Source: an uncultured Pseudomonas sp. (GTDB lineage Bacteria; Pseudomonadota; Gammaproteobacteria; Pseudomonadales; Pseudomonadaceae). Taken from it: a stretch of DNA of 27,603 bases. The stretch's first letter is position 1. Every line of letters starts with the position of its first letter. The notes beneath the pieces were generated by a model. That model had not been told where the DNA came from and did no database searches. It saw only the letters and a list, made by a program, of their open reading frames with translations. Below, piece after piece: positions 1-8,494 of the stretch. The stretch lies in the NCBI RefSeq assembly GCF_946885955.1, contig NZ_CAMPHI010000057.1, positions 1-27,603 on the forward strand, in the 5' to 3' direction. The translations under genes and the position numbers were made by a program.

Positions 1-271
1 GCGGCGTGGGGCACGGGCGAATTCGTCGGTTGCTCGGAGCGCGCGAGTCTAGCATGGTCATTCGCGGCGATCAGGGGGTGCTTGGGGATTGCCCGTGGCC
101 GGCGTTCGAACGGTGCGTGGCACAGGCCGCCAATGCGCCGATTTTGCAGGGGCTGGCGGAGTTCTGCGGCCATCCCCGGGTTCGGGCGCTCGTCGCCCGG
201 CGACTTGGCGCTCCGGCGCATTTACGGTAGTTTGCCCGGCGCACGTTCTGTGGGATTCACCTGAGGTCGTT
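1..271. other. Upstream region of the rubredoxin genes; no gene confirmed
   Basis: No protein family is recognisable on either strand here. An open frame at 6-230 (+) encodes 74 residues with no motif I know and no good ribosome-binding site, so I do not call it. On the minus strand a GTG at 12-14 starts a short reading (M-P-H-A) that leaves the window. In related Pseudomonas the chorismate lyase gene ubiC starts near here and can begin M-P-H, so this may be the first codons of a divergent ubiC. That is a guess from gene order and five residues. A minus-strand TAGACT at about 48-53 could be its -10 box. Overall I read this stretch as a divergent promoter region. Confidence 0.3.
205..233 (+). 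promoter_or_regulatory. Candidate sigma-70 promoter of the rubredoxin operon
   Basis: TTGGCG (205-210) and TAGTTT (228-233) are separated by 17 bp, which would give transcription from about position 240 and a leader of about 30 nt before the first rubredoxin ATG at 272. The -35 matches four of six consensus positions and the -10 three of six, so this is a weak-to-moderate prediction from sequence only. Confidence 0.35.
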
Positions 272-439
272 ATGAAGAAGTGGCAATGTGTAGTTTGTGG
301 CCTGGTTTACGATGAAAGCCTGGGCTGGCCGGATGAAGGTATCGCCGCCGGAACGCCCTGGCAGGATGTTCCGCAAGACTGGCTGTGTCCGGATTGCGGT
401 GTCGGCAAATTGGATTTCGAGATGATCGAAATCGGCTGA
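272..439 (+). CDS. rubA1: Rubredoxin (first of a tandem pair)
   Basis: A small one-iron electron carrier of 55 residues that passes electrons from rubredoxin reductase to acceptors such as alkane hydroxylase or oxygen/peroxide-detoxifying enzymes in the cytoplasm. The iron is held by four cysteines in two C-x2-C-G knuckles: Cys6/Cys9 (CVVCG) and Cys39/Cys42 (CPDCG). The length, the Tyr13 and Trp37 core aromatics and the DWLCPDCG signature are typical of the family. The ATG at 272 follows GAGG at 263-266. The next gene is a second rubredoxin 59 nt downstream, followed by the reductase, so the three probably form one operon. The symbol rubA1 follows P. aeruginosa usage. Confidence 0.93.
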   Translation: MKKWQCVVCGLVYDESLGWPDEGIAAGTPWQDVPQDWLCPDCGVGKLDFEMIEIG

Positions 440-498
440 TTGGTAACCCCGCCAGCGGCGCCCATGTGCCGGTCTGGCCGAATCCAAGCGAGGAACGC

Positions 499-666
499 AT
501 GCGTAAGTGGCAGTGTGTGGTGTGCGGTTTCATTTATGACGAAGCCCTCGGGCTGCCCGAGGAGGGCATCGCGCCCGGCACGCGCTGGGAAGATATTCCC
601 GCCGACTGGCTGTGCCCGGATTGCGGTGTGGGCAAGGTCGACTTCGAGATGATCGAGATCGCTTGA
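499..666 (+). CDS. rubA2: Rubredoxin (second of a tandem pair)
   Basis: A 55-residue rubredoxin with the same two iron-binding knuckles (Cys6/Cys9 and Cys39/Cys42). It is identical to the first copy at 42 of 55 positions, and both end in the same D-F-E-M-I-E-I stretch, so the pair arose by tandem duplication. It starts at the ATG at 499, preceded by an AGGA at 491-494. The 124-nt gap to the reductase gene contains a short GC hairpin at 696-710 (arms GACGAC / GTCGTC) that might trim transcript levels. The two copies could serve different acceptors or expression conditions; the sequence does not say which. Confidence 0.93.
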   Translation: MRKWQCVVCGFIYDEALGLPEEGIAPGTRWEDIPADWLCPDCGVGKVDFEMIEIA

Positions 667-790
667 GTGGCCTGATCCTCGTTGCCTGTACAGCGGACGA
701 CCCGGTCGTCTGTCTGCTTGCCCTGGCCAAACGCAGCCGAATCGTCAGGCAAATTCCGCGGCGCTATGCCGCCATCTTTGGGAGTGAAAA

Positions 791-1951
791 ATGACTGCCC
801 CGCTATCCGCACCTGTGGTGATCATCGGCACCGGCCTGGCTGGTTACAACCTGGCGCGCGAGTTCCGCAAGCTGGATGGCGACACCCCTTTGCTGCTGAT
901 CAGTGCCGACGACGGGCGTTCCTATTCCAAACCGATGCTCTCCACCGGTTTTGCCAAGGACAAGGACGCGGATGCCCTGAGCATGGCCGAGCCGGGCGCC
1001 ATGGCCGAACAGCTGAAGGCGGAGATCCGCACCCATACCCGAATCAGGGGTATCGATCCGGGGCACCGACAGCTATGGATCGGCGAGGAAGCGGTGCCTT
1101 ACCGCGACCTGATCCTGGCCTGGGGCGCCGAAGTGATTCGCGTGCCGGTTGAGGGCGACGGCGCCGAGGCGATTTTCTCGATCAACGATCTTGAAGACTA
1201 CGCGCGCTTTCGCGCGGCGGCGGCCGGTAAGCGTCGAGTGTTGATCCTCGGTGCCGGACTGATCGGTTGCGAGTTCGCCAATGACCTCAGCCTTGGCGGT
1301 TATCAGGTCGAACTGGTGGCGCCCTGCGAGCAGGTCATGCCCGGCTTGTTGCATCCGGCGCCAGCGGCGGCGATTCAGGCAGGCCTGGAGAGTCTCGGTG
1401 TGCGCTTGCACCTGGGCCCGGTATTGACCCGTCTGGAAAAAGCCGGCGATGGCCTGCAGGCGCACCTTTCGGACGGCAACTGCATCGCCTGCGATCTGGT
1501 GCTCTCGGCGATCGGCCTGCGCCCGCGGATCGACCTCGCGGCAGCCGCCGGCCTGGCGGTCAACCGCGGTGTCATGGTCAATCGGGAGTTGCGCACCTCG
1601 CACGCCAACATCTACGCCCTGGGCGATTGTGCCGAGGTTGACGGCTTGAGCATGCTGTATGTGATGCCGCTGATGAACTGTGCCCGGGCGCTGGCGAAAA
1701 CCCTGGCCGGCGTGCCGACAGCGGTCGCCTATGGCCCGATGCCGGTGACGGTGAAGACGCCGGTGTGTCCGCTGGTGGTGTCGCCGCCTCCGCGCGGAAC
1801 GAGCGGCGAATGGACGGTGCACGGCAGCGGCGCGGACATTCAGGCACTCTGTCACGACGCCAGCGGAGCCTTGCTGGGCTACGCGCTGACCGGTACTGCG
1901 GTGCAGGAAAAGTTAGCGCTGAATAAGGCACTTCCCAGTCTATTGGCGTAA
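791..1951 (+). CDS. rubB: Rubredoxin-NAD(+) reductase
   Basis: An FAD flavoprotein of 386 residues that oxidises NADH and reduces the adjacent rubredoxins. The N-terminal FAD dinucleotide motif is G-T-G-L-A-G at residues 13-18. A second Rossmann motif (G-A-G-L-I-G, after VLI) marks the NADH domain near residue 155. The C-terminal FAD motif [10 protein letters not shown] lies near residue 275. The length agrees with AlkT/RubB-type reductases. The ATG at 791 follows GGGAG at 780-784. Its position directly behind two rubredoxin genes makes the substrate assignment firm. Confidence 0.92.
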   Translation: MTAPLSAPVVIIGTGLAGYNLAREFRKLDGDTPLLLISADDGRSYSKPMLSTGFAKDKDADALSMAEPGAMAEQLKAEIRTHTRIRGIDPGHRQLWIGEEAVPYRDLILAWGAEVIRVPVEGDGAEAIFSINDLEDYARFRAAAAGKRRVLILGAGLIGCEFANDLSLGGYQVELVAPCEQVMPGLLHPAPAAAIQAGLESLGVRLHLGPVLTRLEKAGDGLQAHLSDGNCIACDLVLSAIGLRPRIDLAAAAGLAVNRGVMVNRELRTSHANIYALGDCAEVDGLSMLYVMPLMNCARALAKTLAGVPTAVAYGPMPVTVKTPVCPLVVSPPPRGTSGEWTVHGSGADIQALCHDASGALLGYALTGTAVQEKLALNKALPSLLA

Positions 1952-2139
1952 ATGGCGGATGTTCTGGCGCTTTTGTCGTAAAATAGCCGCTTTAAATTGT
2001 CGGACAAGACTGGCGCAGGTCCACGCCACATGCCATTCTCCATGGGGTCTGCCGCAGCGCAGAGCTGTTGCAGCGCCTTGGGCGCTGTTCTGGAATGAGC
2101 AGCACGGATACAACAACAAAAACCGTCAAAGAGGCATTT

Positions 2140-2412
2140 ATGCGTAAACCGGAACTCGCCGCCGCCATTGCCGACAAGGCAGATCTGACCAAAGATCAGG
2201 CTAATCGTGTACTCAACGCCGTGCTCGAAGAAATCACCGGCGCACTGAACCGCAAGGACAGTGTGACGCTCGTGGGCTTCGGCACTTTCGTGCAACGCCA
2301 CCGCGGTGCCCGCACCGGCAAAAACCCGCAAACCGGTGAGCCGGTGAAGATCAAAGCCAGCAATACCGTCGCCTTCAAACCGGGTAAATCCCTGAAAGAC
2401 GCCGTTAATTGA
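2140..2412 (+). CDS. hupA: HU-type DNA-binding protein
   Basis: A 90-residue bacterial histone-like protein that binds and bends DNA non-specifically as a dimer and compacts the nucleoid. The family signature is plain: an N-terminal helical dimer part (R-K-P-E-L-A-A-A-I-A), the G-F-G-T-F turn, and the flexible arm with R-x-G-x-N-P-x-T-G leading to the K-A-S-N-T-V-A-F-K-P-G-K end. I chose the ATG at 2140 because it gives the family length and follows a purine-rich GAGG at 2131-2134. An earlier in-frame ATG at 2068 would add 24 unrelated residues. The 188-nt gap before it contains a TAAAAT (1979-1984) that may be a -10 box. The symbol follows the P. aeruginosa gene at this locus; P. putida uses hupN. 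Confidence 0.92.
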   Translation: MRKPELAAAIADKADLTKDQANRVLNAVLEEITGALNRKDSVTLVGFGTFVQRHRGARTGKNPQTGEPVKIKASNTVAFKPGKSLKDAVN

Positions 2413-2568
2413 GTGACCTGCACCGGAGCCGCTATTGGCCTGTACGGCTAGTCGGTTTACTCAGGTTCGGATGGTGAAGTTCCGAATAGCTCGCTGAATT
2501 GGATCTCACCCGCTGAAGTTGAATAATTGAACTAGCCATACACGCCACTGGCTCCGTGCACCTCCCGC

Positions 2569-2601
2569 CCAACCGTTCGGTTGGCTGTCGCTGACGCGAC
2601 A
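2569..2601. other. Two adjacent perfect hairpins upstream of the SCP2-like gene
   Basis: CCAACC-GTTC-GGTTGG (2569-2584) is followed one base later by TGTCGC-TGAC-GCGACA (2586-2601). Each is a perfect 6-bp stem with a 4-nt loop. No T-run follows, so they are not classic intrinsic terminators of the HU gene. They could be attenuating stems or protein sites. The remainder of the 235-nt gap (2413-2647) holds nothing else I can name apart from the promoter candidate below. Confidence 0.4.
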
Positions 2602-2613
2602 ACTCGCTACAAT
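2585..2613 (+). promoter_or_regulatory. Candidate promoter of the SCP2-like gene
   Basis: A good -10 box TACAAT lies at 2608-2613. A weak -35 (CTGTCG, 2585-2590) lies 17 bp upstream and overlaps the second hairpin. The start would be near 2620, leaving a leader of about 28 nt. Confidence 0.4.
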
Positions 2614-2647
2614 GCGCGCCGTTCTTTCCCCCTTCGAGGCCATGCGC

Positions 2648-3040
2648 ATGAAATTTCGCTTTCTTCTGTGGATGCTGGGTCGCCTAATGGCCAAAGCCAG
2701 CCGTGAAAATCCCGCTTTCCAGCAACAGCTGGTCGATCGCGACATGACCTTCCAATTGCACACCCTCGACGGCAAGATCGCCCGCCATTTCATCGTCAAA
2801 GACCAACGCATCGTCAGCAGGCGCGGCGCCGCTGAATCGCCGGCCTTCGCCATCGGTTTCAAGGACGGCGCTTACGGTTTCGCCACCATGAACGCAAAGA
2901 ACAAGCAGCTGGCATTTATGCAGGGCATCCAGAACAAGGACATCCAGATTCAGGGCAACCCGGCACTGGTGATGTGGTTTCAGGGCCTGACCAAATACCT
3001 GGTGCCGAAAAAGCCGAGCGGCGAGAAAAAAGCTGCCTGA
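2648..3040 (+). CDS. SCP2 sterol-binding-domain-like protein
   Basis: A 130-residue cytoplasmic protein that looks like a single SCP2 (sterol carrier protein 2) fold. Its middle alternates short strands around D-G-K-I-A-R-H-F and F-A-I-G-F-K-D-G, followed by a stretch (I-Q-I-Q-G-N-P-A-L-V-M-W-F) typical of the family's lipid-binding tunnel. The N-terminus is hydrophobic and basic and may touch the membrane. I chose the ATG at 2648 over those at 2642 and 2612 because GAGG at 2636-2639 is 8 nt away. The C-terminus is lysine-rich. In P. aeruginosa a similar gene sits between the HU gene and recG. The ligand and role are unknown. Confidence 0.7.
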   Translation: MKFRFLLWMLGRLMAKASRENPAFQQQLVDRDMTFQLHTLDGKIARHFIVKDQRIVSRRGAAESPAFAIGFKDGAYGFATMNAKNKQLAFMQGIQNKDIQIQGNPALVMWFQGLTKYLVPKKPSGEKKAA

Positions 3041-3119
3041 TAGACAAGCTCGCACCAGGGCGCTGGCCGATGCCGGCCGCGTTCGCTAGGCTGGGCACAG
3101 TTATCCGGGAAGCCCAGCC

Positions 3120-3857
3120 ATGCGTTTTGTCACCGTATTACCGCTGTTACTCGCCAGCGCCCTGGCGCTCGCCGCCCCACCTAAAGCCGATGGCTTCGTC
3201 GAAGTGTTCGAACTGTCCGGCATCCGCTTGCTTTGCGAGCAAAGCGCGCCACTGTTGCGCCGAGGCCTTGATGCCAAGCAGCAGACCGCCTTGGGCGAGG
3301 CCTTTAGCGCCGATGCCCTGTGCGGGGATCTGGCCGAACGCTTGAGCGGCAAACTGGATCAGGGACAACTGGCGCGCGCCCGGCAACTACTCGATAGCCC
3401 GCTGGCGCAGCGTTTTACCGCCGCCGAACGGGCGGTTGGCGAAAAGGATGCCAAGGGCCTGGCGGATTACCGCGTGCAACTGAAGGAGCGTCCACCGCGC
3501 CAGGATCGCCTGGATCTGGTCAAGCGTCTGGACATGGCGGCCCATACCACCGAATTGGCCACCCTGCTGCGCTACGAGGTGGGCAAGACCCAGGCGCTGT
3601 TGGCACTCAGGGCGCGCGGCGAAAGCATCGACGAGCAGACAATGAGCAAGCAGACCCGCGAGCAGGAAAAAGCCCTGCGCGAGTCCAGTGGCAAGGCGGT
3701 GGAGTCCTTTATGCTCTATGCCTATCGGCAGATTCCCAGCGACCAATTGGCCGACTATGCCGCGCTCTATGAGCAACCCGCCGTCGCGTTATTGCTGAAA
3801 AGCAGCGTCGAGGCACTGCCGCAGCTATTCGCCGAGCGGCGCGCGGCACTGCGCTAA
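3120..3857 (+). CDS. Exported protein of unknown function, possibly DUF2059-like
   Basis: A 245-residue protein with a clear Sec signal peptide (residues 1-19: basic start, Leu/Ala-rich core, cleavage around A-L-A-A-P), so the mature protein is periplasmic. The rest is mostly amphipathic helix rich in Ala, Leu, Arg and Glu, with two cysteines (in LLCEQ and LCGDL) that could form a disulfide. The C-terminal part (ADYAALYEQPAVALLLKSS) resembles the repeated helical motif of DUF2059 proteins, but I am not certain of that. It sits 79 nt after the SCP2-like gene and ends at a strong bidirectional terminator. No catalytic motif is visible. Confidence 0.7.
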   Translation: MRFVTVLPLLLASALALAAPPKADGFVEVFELSGIRLLCEQSAPLLRRGLDAKQQTALGEAFSADALCGDLAERLSGKLDQGQLARARQLLDSPLAQRFTAAERAVGEKDAKGLADYRVQLKERPPRQDRLDLVKRLDMAAHTTELATLLRYEVGKTQALLALRARGESIDEQTMSKQTREQEKALRESSGKAVESFMLYAYRQIPSDQLADYAALYEQPAVALLLKSSVEALPQLFAERRAALR

Positions 3858-3881
3858 AGCCGACGGAAAAACGCTACAAAA

Positions 3882-3909
3882 GCAAAGGGGCCTGTTCGGC
3901 CCCTTTTGC
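3882..3909. terminator. Bidirectional intrinsic terminator
   Basis: AAAGGGGCC (3884-3892), loop TGTTC, GGCCCCTTTT (3898-3907) form a GC-rich stem with A-tract and T-tract flanks on opposite sides. It lies between two convergent genes (ends at 3857 and 3927) and can stop transcription from both sides. Confidence 0.8.
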
Positions 3910-3926
3910 GTTGAGTGCTATCGCGT

Positions 3927-5333
3927 TCAATGAGTGGGGTGGAACTGCGAAGCCAGTTCGCGCAGCGCCACTTCGGCGGCGAGCACTTTCTCCACCGCGT
4001 CCTCCGCTTTCTCCCGGCTCAGCCCCAGGCGGTCCAGTAGGCTTTGCGGAATCTCGTTGTAGGGGCCGGCGCCGATACCGCGGTTGCGCAGCAGGCTGAC
4101 CGCCAGGCAGACCAGATTCGGGTAGGCGGCATGGGCGCCGTCGTAGTCCGGGTCGTGCTGGAAGCGCAAGGCGCTGGCCAGTTCCTCCGGCATGTCCCAG
4201 AAGCGCATCAGCCAGGCGCCGATCTGCTCGCGGGTGATACCCAGCAGGTGCTGCTCGATATAGCTGGCCGACAGATGCGGATTGGCCTCCAGGTGCCGGC
4301 AGATCAGCGAGAAGTGCGGTGGAAAGACATGTGCCAGCACCAGATAGCCGAAGTTGTGCAGCAGCCCGGCGAGGTAGGTCAATCCGGCCTCCGGGCGTTG
4401 CGCGCGCGGCATGGCGCGGGTCAGACCCTCGATCACCGCGGCGGTGTAGATCGACTGCTGCCAGTAGGGCGTGGCGTGTTGCGGTTGGTCCTTGGGCAGG
4501 CTCAGGGTCTTGCCCAGAGCCAGGCCCAGCGCCAGGTTGATCACCAGATCGAAGCCCAGTACGCGGACGATCGCGTCTTCCACCGAGCGGATCTTGCCGG
4601 GCGCGGCGTAATAGGGTGATGCGGCCCAACTGACCACCTGCGCGGCCAGGGCGGGGTCGGTCTCCACTACGCCGGTGATGTCGTCGACGGTGGCGTCCGG
4701 GTCGACGCGGAAGCGAATGATCTTCTGCGCGGTTTCCGGCAGCGGCGGGATCTCGATGGTTTCTTCCAGGCGCTGTTGGATGCGCCGCGCGGTGAAGGTC
4801 TGTACCGCCAGAGTGATCTCGGCGCGGTCATCGTCAGGGCGGTCGAGGTTGGGCTGGATATTGCTGATCGGCTCGCCGAAACGCGCGGCGCTGGCCTTGC
4901 TCAGTACCTTCTTGTAAGCCTCGCTGGGGATTTCCAGGAGCACGCCCGGTTGGCCGGATGCGATGAACAGGCTGGGTACCTGCAACAGGCGTTCGTCATA
5001 CAGACAGGGCGAACTGGTCAGCGGCGGCAGGCCGGGCAATACGCTGAGGTTGTGCTTGCCGAGCATGCGCTCCAGGCGTTCGGCCTTGACCGCGGTGAGC
5101 TGGCGCCCAGTCAGTTCGGCCAGGCGGTTGAGATCGAGCAGCTGGTTCTGCGGGTAGAGCACCAGCAACGCACCGACCGCATCGTCGAGCAACACCGCTT
5201 GCACGCGCTGCGCCGCGGGCAGACCGGGCTGGTCGCGGCATACCTGATGCGGCAGGCCGAGTTTCTCCAGCAGCTGCAGAATCATCGCAGGGGCTTGCGG
5301 CGTATTGTCGGTGGCGAGGACTGCATCGGTCAT
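3927..5333 (-). CDS. Aminoacyl-tRNA deacylase-like (YbaK) / HDOD fusion protein
   Basis: A 468-residue two-domain protein. Residues about 15-150 resemble the YbaK/ProX editing fold that hydrolyses mischarged tRNA. Residues about 195-390 are an HDOD domain (E-I-P-P-L-P-E-T-A through the L-L-H-N-F-G segment), a helical module found in signalling proteins that lacks phosphohydrolase metal ligands; here an Asn replaces the catalytic Asp of a true HD pair. HDOD proteins usually link to second-messenger or stress signalling. I chose the ATG at 5333 over one at 5381 because the following M-T-D-A-V begins the conserved part. It lies 88 nt beyond the recG stop on the same strand. Whether the deacylase-like domain is active cannot be judged from here. 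Confidence 0.8.
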   Translation of the reverse strand: MTDAVLATDNTPQAPAMILQLLEKLGLPHQVCRDQPGLPAAQRVQAVLLDDAVGALLVLYPQNQLLDLNRLAELTGRQLTAVKAERLERMLGKHNLSVLPGLPPLTSSPCLYDERLLQVPSLFIASGQPGVLLEIPSEAYKKVLSKASAARFGEPISNIQPNLDRPDDDRAEITLAVQTFTARRIQQRLEETIEIPPLPETAQKIIRFRVDPDATVDDITGVVETDPALAAQVVSWAASPYYAAPGKIRSVEDAIVRVLGFDLVINLALGLALGKTLSLPKDQPQHATPYWQQSIYTAAVIEGLTRAMPRAQRPEAGLTYLAGLLHNFGYLVLAHVFPPHFSLICRHLEANPHLSASYIEQHLLGITREQIGAWLMRFWDMPEELASALRFQHDPDYDGAHAAYPNLVCLAVSLLRNRGIGAGPYNEIPQSLLDRLGLSREKAEDAVEKVLAAEVALRELASQFHPTH

Positions 5334-5421
5334 GGCGAGATCCGTTTGTGGTGCGTTTTGCGAAGTATAACCAGCAGACAAGCAGGGCGCCGGTTAAGGC
5401 GACAAGCGCCTGTGCCCTGGG

Positions 5422-7497
5422 TCACACTTGGCCGTATTGCTGGCCGTGACGCAGCCAGCGCTGCAGCAATGGGCTGACGTGCTGCGGCCATTGCGCGAGT
5501 AAAGCTTGCGCCGCATCGCGTACCGCCGGCAAGAGGTCGGCGTCGCGCATCAGATCGGCCACCTTGAATTGCAGCAGGCCGGTCTGGCGTGTGCCGAGCA
5601 TTTCTCCGGGGCCACGCAATTCCAGATCCTTTTCGGCGATGACGAAACCATCGCAGGTCTCGCGCATGATGCCCAGGCGCTCGCGGCCAATCTGCGACAA
5701 CGGCGGGTGATAGAGCAGTACGCAGTGGCTGGCGGCGCTGCCGCGGCCGACCCGCCCGCGCAACTGGTGCAGTTGGGCGAGGCCGAGGCGCTCGGGGTTT
5801 TCGATGATCATCAGGCTGGCGTTGGGCACATCGACGCCGACTTCGATCACCGTGGTGGCGACCAGCAGCTGCAGCTGGCCATCCTTGAACTGCTGCATCA
5901 CCGCGGCTTTTTCCGCTGGCTTCATGCGCCCATGAATCAGGCCGACATGCAGCCCGCCGAGCGCCGCCGCGAGGTCCTCGAAGGTGGTTTCCGCAGCCTG
6001 GCAGGTCAGCTCTTCGGACTCCTCGATCAGGGTGCAGACCCAATAGGCCTGGCGCCCTTCGTTGCAAGCCGAGCGTACCCGCTCGACCACTTCCAGGCGG
6101 CGGCTATCGGCCACCAGTACGGTGTTCACCGGGGTACGGCCGGGCGGCAGTTCGTCGAGGATCGAGGTGTCGAGATCGGCGTAGGCGCTCATCGCCAGGG
6201 TCCGCGGGATCGGCGTGGCGGTCATGATCAGCTGGTGCGGACAGAGCCGTCCGCCCATGCCTTTCTGGCGCAACGCCAGGCGCTGCTGCACACCGAAGCG
6301 GTGCTGCTCGTCGATGATCGCCAGGGCCAGGTGCTTGAACTGCACCTCCTCCTGAAACAGCGCATGGGTGCCGACCACCATCGGCACGCCGCCGGCGATC
6401 TGCTCCAGCGCCGTGGCGCGGGCCTTGCCCTTGAGCTTGCCGGCCAGCCAGGCGACCTCGATGCCCAGCGGCGCCAGCCATTTGCTGAAGGTGATGAAGT
6501 GCTGCTCGGCGAGAATTTCGGTCGGCGCCATCAAGGCCACCTGATAGCCGGCCTCCAGCACTTGCAGGGCGGCGAAGGCGGCGACCACGGTCTTGCCGGC
6601 GCCGACATCGCCCTGCACCAGGCGCAACATGGGTTCGTCCTGGCTCAGGTCGTAGGCGATTTCGGCGCCGACCCGTTGCTGCGCGCCCGTAGGGGCGAAG
6701 CCCAGGTTGGCCAGAAACTGCTGGGGCAACTGCCTGGCCGGCGGCACGGCGGGCGCCTGCTGGGCGCGCACGCTTTCGCGCAGGCGCTGCAGCGACAGTT
6801 GATGGGTCAGCAATTCCTCGAACGCCAGGCGGTGCTGGGCCCAATGCCGGCCTTCGGCGAGCTCTTCCAGGTCGGCATCCGGCGGCGGCCGGTGCAGGTA
6901 GCGCAGGGCCTGGTCCAGCGGGCTGAGGTGATAGTCGCGGGCCACTTCGCCGGGCAGCCAATCCGGCAGACTATGCGGGCCGAGGCGCGCCAGGGCCTGT
7001 TCGCTCAAGGCGCGCAGGCGCTGCTGGGTCAGGCCTTCAGTGCTCGGGTAGATCGGCGTCAGGGTCTGTTCCACGGCAATCGGTTCGCTGCCCGACAGGG
7101 CGCGGTATTCCGGATGGTAGATCTCCAGGCCCGAGGAGCCGGGACGCACTTCGCCATAGCAGCGCACCAGGGTGCCGCGCTTGAGGCCTTCCTTCTGCGC
7201 CTGGCTGAAATGGTAGAAGCGCAGGCTGAGGGTGCCGCTGCCGTCCTGCAGGCGTACCAGCAGGCTGCGTCGGCGACCCATGACCACATCGGCACCGGCC
7301 ACAGTGCCTTCGACCACCGCGTCCTGGCCGGGGCGCAGCGCGCCGATCGGCACAATGCGGGTGCGGTCCTGATAGCGCAGCGGCAGGTGGAACAGCACGT
7401 CCTGCAGGGTTTCCAGGCCGACCTTGGCGAGCTTCTCGGCCAGCGCCGCGCCCACCCCTTTGAGTGCGGTAACGGATACCTCGGCCAGTTCGGTCAT
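5422..7497 (-). CDS. recG: ATP-dependent DNA helicase RecG
   Basis: A 691-residue superfamily 2 helicase that reverses stalled replication forks and branch-migrates Holliday junctions. The N-terminal wedge/OB domain occupies about residues 1-200. Walker A is G-D-V-G-A-G-K-T at 296-303 and the DExH box is D-E-Q-H at 396-399. The helicase C-terminal motifs (T-A-T-P-I-P-R-T, then V-G-V-D-V-P-N and Q-L-H-Q-L-R-G-R-V-G-R-G) follow. The length is normal and the frame is intact. The start ATG at 7497 lies 9 nt after the oxyR stop, so oxyR and recG are very likely co-transcribed, as in other Pseudomonas. Confidence 0.97.
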   Translation of the reverse strand: MTELAEVSVTALKGVGAALAEKLAKVGLETLQDVLFHLPLRYQDRTRIVPIGALRPGQDAVVEGTVAGADVVMGRRRSLLVRLQDGSGTLSLRFYHFSQAQKEGLKRGTLVRCYGEVRPGSSGLEIYHPEYRALSGSEPIAVEQTLTPIYPSTEGLTQQRLRALSEQALARLGPHSLPDWLPGEVARDYHLSPLDQALRYLHRPPPDADLEELAEGRHWAQHRLAFEELLTHQLSLQRLRESVRAQQAPAVPPARQLPQQFLANLGFAPTGAQQRVGAEIAYDLSQDEPMLRLVQGDVGAGKTVVAAFAALQVLEAGYQVALMAPTEILAEQHFITFSKWLAPLGIEVAWLAGKLKGKARATALEQIAGGVPMVVGTHALFQEEVQFKHLALAIIDEQHRFGVQQRLALRQKGMGGRLCPHQLIMTATPIPRTLAMSAYADLDTSILDELPPGRTPVNTVLVADSRRLEVVERVRSACNEGRQAYWVCTLIEESEELTCQAAETTFEDLAAALGGLHVGLIHGRMKPAEKAAVMQQFKDGQLQLLVATTVIEVGVDVPNASLMIIENPERLGLAQLHQLRGRVGRGSAASHCVLLYHPPLSQIGRERLGIMRETCDGFVIAEKDLELRGPGEMLGTRQTGLLQFKVADLMRDADLLPAVRDAAQALLAQWPQHVSPLLQRWLRHGQQYGQV

Positions 7498-7506
7498 GGT
7501 CGCGCC

Positions 7507-8433
7507 TTAGCTGGCCACTTTCGGTGCATGGCTGACCGAGCACAGGCGGATCGAATCGGCCAGCACTTCGATGGCCTTGGGCCGCGGGAAGCTGGCGCGC
7601 CAGGCGATCGCCACGGTGCGGAACGGTGTCGGTGCACTGAGCGGGCGCACCTCGATAATGCCGGGCGCGTAGTGGTGGCTGTCCACCGCCGAGAACGGCA
7701 GGATGGAGACGCCGAGGCCTGAGGCGACCATGTGGCGGATGGTTTCCAGCGAGCTGGATTCCACAGTGGTGTGCTTGGCGTTGTCTTCACCGCCCTTGCG
7801 CAGGGTCGGGCAGGCTTCCAGCACTTGATCGCGGAAGCAATGGCCCTCGCCGAGCAGCAACAGGCTCTTGTCGTTGAGCAGCTTGCTGTCGATGGTTTTC
7901 ATCTCGGCCCAAGGATGGCCGGCGGGCAGCAGGGCGTAGAAGGGTTCGTCGTACAGCGGCTTGGTCAGCACGTCGGCCTCCTGGAACGGCAGGGCGATGA
8001 TGATCGCGTCCAGCTCGCCGGTGCGCAGCTTGTCGCGCAGCACGTGGGTGAAGTTTTCCTCGATATACAACGGCATCTGCGCGGCGACCCGGTGCAGCTG
8101 CGGAATCAGGTGAGGGAACAGGTAGGGGCCGACCGTATAGATCGCGCCGATCTTCAGCGGCGCCGCCAATTGGTTCTTGCCGGCCTGGGCCAGTTCGCGG
8201 ATGCCCTGGGCCTGCTCCAGCACCTTGTGCGCCTGGGTGACGATGCCCTCGCCGACCGGGGTCAGGCGGACCGCGCTCTTGCTGCGCTCGAAGATCATCA
8301 CGCCGAGCTCGTCCTCGAGCTTCTTCACCCCCACCGACAAGGTTGGCTGGCTGACATGGCAGCGTTCGGCGGCGCGGCCGAAGTGTTGTTCCTGAGCCAG
8401 GGTGACGATATAGCGCAGTTCGGTGAGGGTCAT
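7507..8433 (-). CDS. oxyR: Hydrogen peroxide-sensing regulator OxyR
   Basis: A 308-residue LysR-type activator of peroxide defence genes. The N-terminal winged helix-turn-helix (residues 1-60) is followed by the effector domain. The redox pair is present at exactly Cys199 and Cys208 (G-H-C-F-R-D and L-E-A-C-P-T), the residues that form the sensing disulfide in E. coli OxyR. I took the ATG at 8433 (M-T-L-T-E-L-R-Y) as start; an upstream in-frame ATG at 8475 adds 14 residues unlike the family. recG follows after 9 nt. A candidate promoter with an internal palindrome lies at 8460-8488. Confidence 0.96.
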   Translation of the reverse strand: MTLTELRYIVTLAQEQHFGRAAERCHVSQPTLSVGVKKLEDELGVMIFERSKSAVRLTPVGEGIVTQAHKVLEQAQGIRELAQAGKNQLAAPLKIGAIYTVGPYLFPHLIPQLHRVAAQMPLYIEENFTHVLRDKLRTGELDAIIIALPFQEADVLTKPLYDEPFYALLPAGHPWAEMKTIDSKLLNDKSLLLLGEGHCFRDQVLEACPTLRKGGEDNAKHTTVESSSLETIRHMVASGLGVSILPFSAVDSHHYAPGIIEVRPLSAPTPFRTVAIAWRASFPRPKAIEVLADSIRLCSVSHAPKVAS

Positions 8434-8459
8434 AGTGTCTATCCATTGATGTGCCGCCA

Positions 8460-8488
8460 AGCATAGCCTTTGCATTGCAAACCACCAA
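8460..8488 (-). promoter_or_regulatory. Candidate oxyR promoter with palindrome in its spacer
   Basis: Read on the minus strand, TTGGTG (8488-8483) and TATGCT (8465-8460) are 17 bp apart. The spacer contains the perfect 13-nt inverted repeat TTTGCATTGCAAA (8469-8481), placed where a bound repressor would block RNA polymerase. The MITE-like repeat starts only 7 bp beyond the -35 box. Confidence 0.4.
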
Positions 8489-8494
8489 CCGGGC

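Noticed and set aside
6..230. 74-residue open frame upstream of the rubredoxins
   Set aside because: No ribosome-binding site, no family resemblance, and a candidate promoter lies inside it.
5506..7722. Very long open frame on the plus strand opposite recG
   Set aside because: It lies antisense to a complete recG with all helicase motifs and reads as low-complexity Gln/Ala/His/Gly; high GC keeps stops rare in this frame.
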